This document shows positions 14,875-23,479 of a stretch of 64,000 nucleotides of DNA, one piece after another. The DNA comes from Microbacterium sp. MYb54 (GTDB lineage Bacteria; Actinomycetota; Actinomycetes; Actinomycetales; Microbacteriaceae). Location of the stretch: assembly GCF_002979515.1 (NCBI RefSeq), contig NZ_PCPA01000018.1, positions 1-64,000 of the forward strand, read 5' to 3'. The notes beneath the pieces are model-generated. The model was given only the letters and a program-made list of their open reading frames with translations. It was not told where the DNA came from and ran no database searches. The translations under genes and the position numbers were made by a program. Position 1 is the stretch's first letter, and each line of letters opens with the position of its first letter.

Positions 14875-14959
14875 TGAGCTTCGGTTACCAGACGACCCCC
14901 GCGGTAGTGCATCTGCCGACGGGACACCGCATAGTTCAACGAGATGAAGGAGACCGAAG

Positions 14960-17302
14960 ATGGCTCGGGAATTCCAGGGCAAGATCGAACTCGATGTGCG
15001 CGACTCCGTCGCGGACTGGGATGCATTCCGCCCGACGACGCCGCCGACGGGCGCACCGAACGTGCTCGTCGTGCTCTACGACGACACGGGTATGGCCGCG
15101 TGGTCGCCCTACGGCGGGCGCATCAACATGCCGACGATGGATCGGCTCGCCCAGAACGGCCTGACATACTCGCAGTGGCATACGACCGCCCTGTGCTCCC
15201 CGACCCGCTCTACCTTCCTGACCGGGCGCAACCATCATCTGAACGGGTTCGCGACGATCTCGGAGTCGTCGACCGGTTTCCCGGGCTACAACTCGCACAT
15301 CCCTGACTCCAACGCCACGATGGCGCACGTGCTCCGCGATGCCGGGTGGTCGACGTTCTGGGTCGGGAAGAACCACAACGTCCCGATCGATGAGTGGACC
15401 GCAGGAGCGTCGAAGAAGCACTGGCCGCTGGCTCAGGGCTACGACCGGTTCTACGGATTCATCGGCGGTGAGACCAACAACTGGTACCCCTCGCTCGCCG
15501 AGGACAACCACTACATCGATCAGCCGTACCTGCCTGAGCAGGGCTATCACCTCTCGAAGGATCTCGCCGATCAGGCGCTCACCATGATCCGCGACGTCAA
15601 GCAGACGGAGCCGGGCAAGCCCTGGTACCTGTGGTTCTGCCCCGGCGCCAACCACGCACCCCACCATGCCCCGCAGGAGTACATCGACAAGTACAAGGGT
15701 CAGTTCGACGACGGCTACGAGGCTTACCGCGAGTGGGTGCTCGCGCGCATGGTCGAAAAGGGCATCCTCCCGGCCGACACCGACCTGACCGAACTGAACC
15801 CGATGACCGACGGGACGTTCAATCCGACCGACGAGGTTCGTCCCTGGGACACGCTGAACGCCGAGGAGAAGGCGATGTTCTCCCGGATGGCGGAGGTGTA
15901 TGCCGGCTTCAGCGAGTACACCGACTCCCAGGTCGGCCGCATCGTCGACTACCTGGAGGAATCGGGGCAGCTCGACAACACGCTCATCCTGTACTGCGCC
16001 GACAACGGCGCATCCGGCGAGGGCAGCCCGAACGGATCCGTGAACGAGGGCAAGATCTTCGGCGGATACCCCGATGACGAGGCGGAGAACCTTCGACTCG
16101 TCGACAAGCTCGGATCACCAGACACCTACAACCACTACCCGACCGGGTGGGCGGCGGCGTTCTCGACTCCGTACAAGATGTTCAAGCGCTACACCTACCA
16201 GGGTGGCGTCTGCGATCCGCTGGTGATCCACTGGCCCGCGGGCATCAAGGCCCGCGGCGAAGTACGTCATCAGTACCACCACTCGACCGACATCGTGCCG
16301 ACCATCCTCGAGGCATGCGGCGTGGAGTTCCCCGACGTCTACAACGGTGTCGAGCAGACGCCCCTGTCCGGAGTCTCCATGGCGTACTCTTTCGACGCCG
16401 AGCCGGAGGGTCCGACGCAGAAGAAGACGCAGTACTACGAGATGCTCGGTCAGCGCGGAATCTGGCACGAGGGGTGGAAGGCCGTCACGGTGCACGGTCC
16501 GATGAGCGGGGTGAGCAACTTCGACAAGGACGAATGGGAGCTCTACCACACGGATATCGATCGGGCCGAGGCGAAGAACCTGGCGGGAGAGCACCCCGAC
16601 AAGCTCGAGGAGCTCAAGGCCCTCTGGATGGAGGAAGCGAGGACGAACAACGTCCTGCCTCTGAACGATCTGCAGATCATCGGCAACCCGAAGGATTTCG
16701 AGACCTTCGTCGCGATGGAGTTCCATCAGCCCGCACCACCCTCCGGACAGTTCGTGTACTACCCGGGCACGAGCGAGGTGCCTGAGCGCTCGGCAGCCAA
16801 CACCCACGGCGTCTCGTACAAGATCGCGGCAGAGGTCGAGTTCACTCCCGAGACCGAGGGCGTGATCTTCGCCCACGGCTCCCGGTTCGGAGGGCACGCG
16901 CTGGTCGTGAAGGACGGGCAGGTGCACTACGTGTACAACTTCTTGGGGATTCCACCGGAAGACCGCGTATCAGCGCCCGTACCGACGTCCGGAAAGCACA
17001 TCATCGGCGTCGAGTTCACGAAGGAAGGCATGGGTGAGCACCGCGAGGGCGTCGGCCCGGTGAAGCTGTACATCGATGATCAGGTCGTCGGAGAGAAGCA
17101 GATCCGCACCGTCCTCGGGCACTTCTCACTCTGCGGCGAGGGGCTGACCATCGGCCGGGACAGCGCTGATCCCGTGTCGTCGCTCTACGGGTACGGCTTC
17201 GACTTCACCGGTGGTGAGATCACCAAGGTCGTCTTCGACATCGCAGACGACGCTTACCTCGATCTGGAATCGCACCTGGCTGCAGCCCTGGCGCGGGACT
17301 GA
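14960..17302 (+). CDS. Cys-type arylsulfatase (sulfatase family S1)
   Basis: 780 residues, the size of large bacterial arylsulfatases. Metal ligands Asp41-Asp42 lie in VVLYDDTG. The active-site motif is CSPTR with Cys79, the residue that must be oxidised to formylglycine, followed by STFLTGR. The alkaline-phosphatase-like core continues to about 560 with a second metal site YCADNGASGEG. A C-terminal beta-rich, lectin-like domain (about 590-770) contains IYID-type repeats. No signal peptide is visible at the MAREFQ start, so it appears cytosolic. It would cleave sulfate esters. No formylglycine-generating enzyme is encoded in the window. A clear AAGGAGACCGAAG ribosome site precedes the ATG. 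Confidence 0.93.
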   Translation: MAREFQGKIELDVRDSVADWDAFRPTTPPTGAPNVLVVLYDDTGMAAWSPYGGRINMPTMDRLAQNGLTYSQWHTTALCSPTRSTFLTGRNHHLNGFATISESSTGFPGYNSHIPDSNATMAHVLRDAGWSTFWVGKNHNVPIDEWTAGASKKHWPLAQGYDRFYGFIGGETNNWYPSLAEDNHYIDQPYLPEQGYHLSKDLADQALTMIRDVKQTEPGKPWYLWFCPGANHAPHHAPQEYIDKYKGQFDDGYEAYREWVLARMVEKGILPADTDLTELNPMTDGTFNPTDEVRPWDTLNAEEKAMFSRMAEVYAGFSEYTDSQVGRIVDYLEESGQLDNTLILYCADNGASGEGSPNGSVNEGKIFGGYPDDEAENLRLVDKLGSPDTYNHYPTGWAAAFSTPYKMFKRYTYQGGVCDPLVIHWPAGIKARGEVRHQYHHSTDIVPTILEACGVEFPDVYNGVEQTPLSGVSMAYSFDAEPEGPTQKKTQYYEMLGQRGIWHEGWKAVTVHGPMSGVSNFDKDEWELYHTDIDRAEAKNLAGEHPDKLEELKALWMEEARTNNVLPLNDLQIIGNPKDFETFVAMEFHQPAPPSGQFVYYPGTSEVPERSAANTHGVSYKIAAEVEFTPETEGVIFAHGSRFGGHALVVKDGQVHYVYNFLGIPPEDRVSAPVPTSGKHIIGVEFTKEGMGEHREGVGPVKLYIDDQVVGEKQIRTVLGHFSLCGEGLTIGRDSADPVSSLYGYGFDFTGGEITKVVFDIADDAYLDLESHLAAALARD

Positions 17303-17318
17303 GGATCGTCTGGCCGCG

Positions 17319-17362
17319 GCGGCTGCGCACGCTCACTCGATACCGAGTGCGTGCGCAGCCGC
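17319..17362. terminator. Bidirectional hairpin overlapping the end of the second LAL gene
   Basis: GCGGCTGCGCACGC pairs perfectly over 14 bp with GCGTGCGCAGCCGC around a 16-base loop. It lies between the convergent stops at 17302 and 17333, its right half inside the last codons of the LAL gene. Confidence 0.75.
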
Positions 17363-19930
17363 TGTCACCCCTTCACGGTCGGAGACCCCGAGCTTCCGAT
17401 AGATGTTGCGCACATGGGTCTTCACGGTGTTCGGAGAGATGAACTCCTGCTGAGCGATCTCGCGAAGCGTGGCGTTCTGACTCAACGCCGCGAGCACGAT
17501 GCGTTCGCGTCGCGTGAGTTCTTCGTTGATGAGCACCCCCGCCGCTGCGAGACGCTCACGGACGCAGTCGGCGAAACGTCCGCGGGCCCCGGGGGTGGCG
17601 CGTGCGGCGAGCAGACGCCAGACGACCGGTCCTGCGTCTGCGAAGCGCCTGACATGCTCCTCCGGCTCCGCCAGGGCCAGCGCGAACGCGAGTGACACCT
17701 GCGCCTGGTCGGGGTGTCCGGCTTGGACATCGAGACAGGCCGACACCAACCACGCATCGACCATCGACACGGGCAGCAGGCACTGCGCGCTCCCCTCCAG
17801 CACGGGCGCGATGGCGCGCCTGGCGCGGGCGAAGTCCTGGTCGTCGAGAGCCGCGATCGCACGGAGCACCGCGACGTCGCCGGTGGAACCGATGGCGCGC
17901 TCGATCTCGACGATGAAGCGGTCTCTCAGAGAGTGCTCGCCGAGACGGTCGAACACTCGTACCGCGGAAGCGCTCATCATCGCGTACCAATGAACCGGCA
18001 GCGGCATCTCTTCGCGAGGCGAAAGGTTCTCCAGCAGAGTGATCGCCGCCGCATGAGTGTCGATCGCGGAGTCGGCGTTCAGGAGCGCGATCATCCCTCG
18101 CAAGCCCCGCGCGATCGCGGGCTCTGCCCCCGACTCGATGATGCCGGTCGCCACCTGCAACGTCTCATCGACGTCGCCGACGACCATCCGCTCGAGCGGA
18201 ACCCAGTAACGCCACACCCTCGTGACCTGGTAGAAGGAGTCGTCAGGATTGCCGAGATCGGCCCAGCGCTGGTCGAGGCGTGCGCCCGAACGGAGTACCT
18301 CGCTCATCCGTCCGCGGAACAGCTCGGCGGTGTTGAGGATGGCCGCGGCCTGCAGTTCGGCTGCCACGGTGCCGGCGGCGAGCGCGTGGTCGGACGCGAA
18401 CCCGGCGAACCGGCCGGCGCGATCCAGGTGCCCCACGTACAGCTCGGCCATGGCAGCCTGGAGGAACACGTAGGTGTCCAGCTGCGATTCACCGGTGACC
18501 TCGTCCAGTACGAGCTCCAGACGGTCGAGGGTGTCGGGGATTCCCCCGCGCCGGACCGCGATGTGCAGGTCCAGGCCCTTCCGCCACTGCCGAACGACTG
18601 CTGACTCGTCCCCGCTCGTCGGCGAGTCGAGCACGGCTGCCGCCGCGGACGCATCGCCTCGCGCAAGTCGTGCGGAGGCGATCAGCAGCTGCACCGAGGG
18701 TTCGGCGAGCATGGAACGCGGAAGCTCAGCGGTGGCGGCGATCACTTCGCAGGCATACCCCATGAGAACGAGCTGCATCCCGCACTGACGCAGGATCAGG
18801 GACATCGAGGATGCGTCGCGACTGCGCGTCGCATGAGACAGTGCCAGCCGGTAGTCCTGCTCGGCAGCGAACCACTCTGCTGCCGCCTTCTCGAGCGCAT
18901 CCACCACGCCGTGCCCGCGTTCCTTCAGCCGGGAGTACAGAAACTCCCTCAGCAGCGGGTGGTAGTGATACCCCGTCGGCTCGTCGCGATTCCGGCTGAT
19001 GAGCACGTTGAGGCGGATGAGTTGCTCGATCAGGGCCGCTGCGGGAGCACCGCCGGTCAGCCGAGAAGCCAGTTCAGGGGTGAACGATTCGGGGACGGAG
19101 GTCAACACGAGGAACTCGCTGAGTTCATGGTCGAGGTCTGCGAAGACCTCCTCCACGAAGTAGTCGGTCACCGTCTGAGAGTCACCGCGCAACGGGAGCA
19201 CGGTCGCGAAGGAGTCATGAAGCGCGGCCAGCTCCAGAAGCCGGAGCCCTGCCGCCCAGCCCTCGGTTCGCAGGAGCACCGATGTGATCTCGCCCTGCGA
19301 GAGGCTCATTCCTCTCCCGAGGAAGAACGACCTCACCTCTGCCGGGGTGAAGGCGAGGTCTTTGGCATCGAGTTCCAGCGCGATCCCGGCGATGCGTCGT
19401 CGGGCGAGCGGGATCCGGCGCGTTCCGCGTCCGGAGAGCACGACATGCGCGTTCCCCGGTACAGCGTTCACGAAAGCGGACAGCATGTCGCCGAGCCGAT
19501 CGGTCTCGACGAGGTGGACGTCGTCGAGGATGATGACGATGCGTGGCTCGGCAGCTCGCAAGGACCGCGCCAGCGCGCGGGCCGTATCGGTCGACCACGT
19601 ACGGGCGATTCTCGCCAGGCTCTCGCGCAGCCGCTCGTCATCGACACGTTCCAGTGCGAGTCGCAATGACTCCAGATCTGTGTCTCCGCGTTGCAGCGTG
19701 AGCCAGACCACCGCCGTGTCCACGTCCTCATCGGCGTCGAGCACGTGCGCCCACTGGGTGAGCAGTCGCGTCTTTCCCGCACCGGCCGGCGCCGACACCA
19801 CCGTCAACGTCCAAGGCTCATCCATAGCGGCCGTGAGCCGGGCAAGCAGTCGAGGCCGTTCGACGTCGCCCGCGACCGCTGAGGGCATGAGAGCCCCCGC
19901 CGAATCCGGGTCTGGTAATACTGATGTCAT
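17333..19930 (-). CDS. LuxR-family ATP-dependent (MalT/LAL-type) transcriptional regulator, second copy
   Basis: 865 residues. Walker A APAGAGKT lies near residues 47-54 and Walker B IVIILDDVH near 145. A repeat-rich middle follows, then a C-terminal LuxR helix-turn-helix with LTRRERIVLAALS and SPNTVKTHVRNIYRKLGVSD. The two LAL proteins share layout but little detailed sequence outside the ATPase and HTH, so they probably sense different cues. The ATG at 19930 is preferred because GGGGGG lies just upstream; an in-frame ATG at 19975 would add 15 residues. The promoter region contains GGCGA-TAC-TCGCC (19953-19965) but no clear 17-bp operator. Confidence 0.9.
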   Translation of the reverse strand: MTSVLPDPDSAGALMPSAVAGDVERPRLLARLTAAMDEPWTLTVVSAPAGAGKTRLLTQWAHVLDADEDVDTAVVWLTLQRGDTDLESLRLALERVDDERLRESLARIARTWSTDTARALARSLRAAEPRIVIILDDVHLVETDRLGDMLSAFVNAVPGNAHVVLSGRGTRRIPLARRRIAGIALELDAKDLAFTPAEVRSFFLGRGMSLSQGEITSVLLRTEGWAAGLRLLELAALHDSFATVLPLRGDSQTVTDYFVEEVFADLDHELSEFLVLTSVPESFTPELASRLTGGAPAAALIEQLIRLNVLISRNRDEPTGYHYHPLLREFLYSRLKERGHGVVDALEKAAAEWFAAEQDYRLALSHATRSRDASSMSLILRQCGMQLVLMGYACEVIAATAELPRSMLAEPSVQLLIASARLARGDASAAAAVLDSPTSGDESAVVRQWRKGLDLHIAVRRGGIPDTLDRLELVLDEVTGESQLDTYVFLQAAMAELYVGHLDRAGRFAGFASDHALAAGTVAAELQAAAILNTAELFRGRMSEVLRSGARLDQRWADLGNPDDSFYQVTRVWRYWVPLERMVVGDVDETLQVATGIIESGAEPAIARGLRGMIALLNADSAIDTHAAAITLLENLSPREEMPLPVHWYAMMSASAVRVFDRLGEHSLRDRFIVEIERAIGSTGDVAVLRAIAALDDQDFARARRAIAPVLEGSAQCLLPVSMVDAWLVSACLDVQAGHPDQAQVSLAFALALAEPEEHVRRFADAGPVVWRLLAARATPGARGRFADCVRERLAAAGVLINEELTRRERIVLAALSQNATLREIAQQEFISPNTVKTHVRNIYRKLGVSDREGVTAAAHALGIE

Positions 19931-20031
19931 CGGAACCCCCCGTAACATGTTAGGCGATACTCGCCCCTCTCCCATACGAAGTATCCCACCCTGGAGAACG
20001 CAGGCTCAAGCGACTTTCGTCTAGCCGCGAG

Positions 20032-21021
20032 TCACACGGATGACGTCCGCCGGCTCCTGACGAGGAGCGAGACGACAGAGGGGACCACCGCGCCGAAGAG
20101 AAGCGCGAGCCCGACTCCGATCAGGGTCTCGACGGCACGCTCGACGAACCGCTCCCCCGGGGGCTCCGGGGACGTCGTCATGATGAGCGTCAACGCGAGG
20201 AAGGTCGTGAATCCCGGGACGATGTACCAACGACTCTCCTGGATCGCACATGCCGCCCCGATGACGAGTCCGACCACGATCCCGACGACCGCATCGGCGG
20301 GGCTGAGCACAGCCATCGCCGCCGCAGCGAGAGCGCCGATCAACACCGAGGCCGCACGCCCTATACTTCGCGCGATGAGCTGGCCCCGCACCGGTCTCAT
20401 GACCAGAAGCACGGCACCCGTCGCCCATCCGACGTGTTCGAGATCGAGCAGGAAGCCGAGCGTCGCCGCCGCCGCCGCCGCGGTGCCGAGCAGAAGTCCG
20501 TAGACCAGCATCGCTCGACCGCGCGGAACAGGAGGCGGCGGATGGGGCTTCTCATCGCGTTCCGGCCAGAGCAGTGTGAGGATCCAGGCGTAGACCGAAC
20601 CGGCGACGATGCACGCCGCGAATCCGAGCACGGACGGCGACCACGAGAAGCTCAACCCGATTCCGGTCATCGGCAGCGCCAGGACGAGGACCAGCTGCCC
20701 CCAGCGCCCACGGGTCGCATTCAGGCTTGCGAGGACCGCGAGTCCGAAGACCGCGGCGACAGCGATGACGGGCCATGTCGACAGGAGTGATCCGAGAAGG
20801 AGACCGACCGCACTGAGCGCACCGACGAACGGGATGACCGCCCGACCGCGCCGACGCGGTGGGAGACCGAACGCCGCCGCCGGAACCACCCCGATTCCGA
20901 AGGCGACGGCCAACGACAGGTCGAAGGGAGCGACGGCCATCGCTGGCACCGCGAAGAGGAGCCCGAGACTGAACCGAGACCACCGCCAGCTCAGACCTGC
21001 GTGCTCGTCCACCCTGTCCAC
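20032..21021 (-). CDS. FUSC-like integral membrane protein
   Basis: 329 residues, two blocks of about five short helices (15-145 and 185-320) separated by a polar Pro/Arg segment (ERDEKPHPPPPVPRG). This repeated-half layout, with RPVRGQLIARSIGRA opening the second half, fits the fusaric-acid-resistance-like (FUSC) family, whose members are thought to export aromatic acids or sit in the envelope. The usual large cytosolic C-terminal domain is missing. The start is a GTG at 21021 with a weak ribosome site; a GTG at 21012 is possible. It lies downstream of SulP on the same strand. Confidence 0.7.
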   Translation of the reverse strand: MDRVDEHAGLSWRWSRFSLGLLFAVPAMAVAPFDLSLAVAFGIGVVPAAAFGLPPRRRGRAVIPFVGALSAVGLLLGSLLSTWPVIAVAAVFGLAVLASLNATRGRWGQLVLVLALPMTGIGLSFSWSPSVLGFAACIVAGSVYAWILTLLWPERDEKPHPPPPVPRGRAMLVYGLLLGTAAAAAATLGFLLDLEHVGWATGAVLLVMRPVRGQLIARSIGRAASVLIGALAAAAMAVLSPADAVVGIVVGLVIGAACAIQESRWYIVPGFTTFLALTLIMTTSPEPPGERFVERAVETLIGVGLALLFGAVVPSVVSLLVRSRRTSSV

Positions 21022-21133
21022 CTCGGCCCTACTGTCACCCGCATGTCGCTCGACACGACAGCCCCCCTCTCACGAGGGACAGCTGGCCGCCCCACTTGTG
21101 TGGAGCCAGCCTAGGGACGTCATCGGGCGAGCG

Positions 21134-22825
21134 TCAGGGCGCGTCGGTCACTTCACCCTGGTGAAGGCCGAGAGCTGTGGCCGCGATCGTCGATTCGGCG
21201 GCGGCGATGCCCTCCCGCACGGAGTCGTGGACGCGCCCCGCGGATTCGAGACCCGAGAACCACGGCGTACGCTCGGCGACGGCCGTCGCGGCCTCCGGCA
21301 GCGCGGCGAGGTGCAGCACGACTCCGAGCTGAGAGAGCTCGCGGTCGACGTTTTCCAGCGCCTCGAGCACGGTGATCGTCATCACCTCCTGCTGCTTCAG
21401 GCCGAGCACGAGCGCGTGGACCGGTTCGGCCTGCGCGCCGACCGTCTCGAGGATCATCCGCTCATTCGCCATCGCGTTCGCCGTGTAGAGACCGCGTTCC
21501 AGGTGGAGCCCCAGGGCACCGCCCGACCGGCCGACGATGGTCGCCTTCGGTACGTTCACTTCCCGCAGCACGAGGATCAGGGTCACGACGACGCCGATGG
21601 CGACAGCCGGCAGCAGACCTGCCGTGAGACCGAGGATGGCGACCGAGAGCGCGATCCAGAAGTCCACACGGCTGATCCGAGCCCAGCGCACGAGCTCGGG
21701 GATGTTGATGAGACCTGCGACGGCGACGAACACCATCGCGGCGAGCGTAGCCTCGGGCAGAAGGCTGAGAACCGGTCCGAGAAACAGGGCGACGAGAACT
21801 GCGAGCACCACGGTGGCGAGGGTCGCCACCTGCGAGCGCGCCCCTGCGCTCTGATTGACCGCGCTCTGCGAGAAGCCGCCGGCCGCAGGCATCGTTCCGA
21901 AGAAGGCCCCGACCGTGTTTGCGGCTCCGGTTGCGAACAGCTCCTGATCACTGTCGATCTGGGGCTCGGTGACCACGCGGAGACTGCGAGCGACGGCCGC
22001 GGATTCGAGGAACGCCATCACGGCGATCGCGAGCGCTCCAGGCACGAGTGCCACCGACTGGGTGAAGTCAGGTATGCCCGGAACGGGCAGGCCGCCCGGT
22101 ACCGGTGCGATCAGGTCGACTCCGAGCTGATCGATGCCGGCCAGCCAGACCAGGAGAATGCCGCCGACCACCACGACCAGCGTGCCAGGGATCTTGGGGG
22201 CGAAGCGCTTGAGGAGGAGGATTACCGCGATCGATCCGGCGGACAGGGCGATCGTCGGCCAGTTCACACTTCCGAACGCCTGCGCCACCGCCCCGAGCGA
22301 CTTGAGGAAGCCATGGCCGGAGAAGTTGTAGCTCTCCCCCAGCAGCTTCGGCAGCTGCCCGACCGCGACCGTCGCACCGACGCCGATCTTCAGCCCCAGG
22401 ACCGTGGCGCCGCTGATGTTCTCCACGAGCGAGCCGAGCCGGCAGAGCCGCGCGATCAGCAGAATCGCGCCCACGAGCAGCGTCAACATCATCAGAGCGC
22501 CGATCGCGTCGTCCGATCCGGCGGCCACTCCAGCCGAAACCAGGGTCGTCGCCGTCAACGTCGCGATGGTCGAGGTCGTCGAGACACTCATCGCCCGACT
22601 CCCGCCGAGGAATGCGTAGACGAGCATCGGCAGGATGCAGGCGTACAGGCCGACCTGCACGGGCAGATTCGCGATCGTCGCGTAGGCCATCGCCTGCGGG
22701 ATGACCACGGCACCCGCCGAGAGCCCGGCGACGACATCGCGGAGAATCCAGTTCCGGTGATAGCCCTCGACCGTACTGAACAGCCATGGCGGTCGTCTCG
22801 TCACGCTCCTCCACCTCTCCGTCAT
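21134..22825 (-). CDS. SulP-family anion transporter with STAS domain (second copy)
   Basis: 563 residues. The SulP signature is intact: VIPQAMAYATIANLPVQVGLYA at the first helix pair, ATGAANTVGAFFGTMPAAGGFSQSAVNQSAG in the centre (split here only in description), and a C-terminal STAS domain (about 430-545) with HALVLGLKQQEVMTITVLEAL. The STAS is weaker than in the first copy and lacks its Asp-Val-Thr-Gly loop, which suggests different regulation. Substrate cannot be inferred. It is transcribed away from the SHOCT gene at 22999, sharing a 173-base region with a TCACC-CT-GGTGA repeat; a second copy of that repeat lies inside its 3' end. Confidence 0.88.
   Translation of the reverse strand: MTERWRSVTRRPPWLFSTVEGYHRNWILRDVVAGLSAGAVVIPQAMAYATIANLPVQVGLYACILPMLVYAFLGGSRAMSVSTTSTIATLTATTLVSAGVAAGSDDAIGALMMLTLLVGAILLIARLCRLGSLVENISGATVLGLKIGVGATVAVGQLPKLLGESYNFSGHGFLKSLGAVAQAFGSVNWPTIALSAGSIAVILLLKRFAPKIPGTLVVVVGGILLVWLAGIDQLGVDLIAPVPGGLPVPGIPDFTQSVALVPGALAIAVMAFLESAAVARSLRVVTEPQIDSDQELFATGAANTVGAFFGTMPAAGGFSQSAVNQSAGARSQVATLATVVLAVLVALFLGPVLSLLPEATLAAMVFVAVAGLINIPELVRWARISRVDFWIALSVAILGLTAGLLPAVAIGVVVTLILVLREVNVPKATIVGRSGGALGLHLERGLYTANAMANERMILETVGAQAEPVHALVLGLKQQEVMTITVLEALENVDRELSQLGVVLHLAALPEAATAVAERTPWFSGLESAGRVHDSVREGIAAAESTIAATALGLHQGEVTDAP
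21151..21166. promoter_or_regulatory. Perfect palindrome inside the 3' end of the SulP gene
   Basis: CTTCACC-CT-GGTGAAG, 7-bp arms. The same 14 bases TCACCCTGGTGAAG occur at 22893-22906. It lies 130 bases upstream of the FUSC-like start, so it may serve that gene despite its coding location. Confidence 0.4.
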
Positions 22826-22892
22826 CGGGTCGTCAGAAGCGTACTGCGACGGGAACCCGGAGGAACACGGGTCGGGAGCTCGAACTAGCGGC

Positions 22893-22906
22893 TCACCCTG
22901 GTGAAG
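22893..22906. promoter_or_regulatory. Operator-like repeat in the SulP/SHOCT divergent region
   Basis: TCACC-CT-GGTGA followed by AG, identical over 14 bases to the site at 21153-21166. It stands 67 bases before the SulP start and 92 bases before the SHOCT start. Confidence 0.45.
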
Positions 22907-22998
22907 TCCCGTCAGGAGCAGTGCGTGGACTCCTGAGTACCGAGTATCGTCCGACGAGCCGCCGATATCGCGCGGAACAACTTTTTGAAGGAGTAGTC

Positions 22999-23385
22999 AT
23001 GAGTTTTTGGGGATCGTTCTGGGACATCATCTGGTGGTTCTTCCTGGCATTCATCTTCATCTCCTACCTGTTCGCCCTGTTCGCGATCATCGCCGATCTC
23101 TTCCGTGACCGGAAGCTCAACGGCTGGTGGAAGGCCGTGTGGATCATCTTCCTGATCTTCGTCCCGTTCCTCACCGCGCTCGTGTACCTGATCGCACGTG
23201 GCTCCGGGATGGCGGAGCGCAGCAATGCCGAGGCCGCGAACGCCCGCAGCGCCGCTGACGCGTACATCCAGCAGGTCGCCGGCTCGAGCCCGAGCGAGGA
23301 GATCGCGAAGGCGAAGGCGCTCCTGGACTCCGGCACCATCACGGCCGAGGAGTACAACACCATCAAGGCCAAGGTTCTCCGCTAG
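22999..23385 (+). CDS. Membrane SHOCT-domain protein with PLDc_N-like helices (second copy)
   Basis: 128 residues, the same length as the copy at 4879 and alike along nearly the whole chain: the opening FWGSFWDIIWWFF, the turn FRDRKLNGWWKAVWIIF, VPFLTALVYLIARGSGM, a polar linker and a SHOCT domain ending AKVLR. The ATG at 22999 has GAAGGAG at ideal spacing. Here it stands alone, with a strong terminator downstream and no DUF6325 partner. Function is unknown; conservation of both membrane hairpin and SHOCT between copies shows both parts matter. Confidence 0.85.
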   Translation: MSFWGSFWDIIWWFFLAFIFISYLFALFAIIADLFRDRKLNGWWKAVWIIFLIFVPFLTALVYLIARGSGMAERSNAEAANARSAADAYIQQVAGSSPSEEIAKAKALLDSGTITAEEYNTIKAKVLR

Positions 23386-23393
23386 AAGCTGGA

Positions 23394-23430
23394 CTGTGGG
23401 CGTGCCCGGCTATTCCGGGCACGCCCACAG
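23394..23430 (+). terminator. Rho-independent terminator
   Basis: CTGTGGGCGTGCCCGG pairs perfectly over 16 bp with CCGGGCACGCCCACAG around CTATT, followed by TTTCCCGTTT. It ends the SHOCT transcript. Confidence 0.88.
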
Positions 23431-23443
23431 TTTCCCGTTTCGA

Positions 23444-23475
23444 GTTGTGCACAACTGCATCGCGTGCAATGCTTA
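23444..23475. promoter_or_regulatory. Candidate operator of the MarR/OhrR-type gene
   Basis: GTTGTGCACAAC (23444-23455) is a perfect 12-bp palindrome 24 bases before the MarR ATG, followed by the imperfect repeat GCATCGCGTGCAATGC. MarR proteins commonly repress their own promoter through such sites; binding is inferred. Confidence 0.45.
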
Positions 23476-23479
23476 CATC

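Noticed and set aside
19974-19984. ATACGAAGTAT, resembling part of a loxP arm
   Set aside because: Only 11 bases match, there is no second arm or recombinase gene, and short palindromes are expected by chance.
20609-22888. A 759-codon plus-strand frame across FUSC and SulP
   Set aside because: Arg/Asp/His-rich translation with no recognisable motif, antisense to two clear transporter genes.
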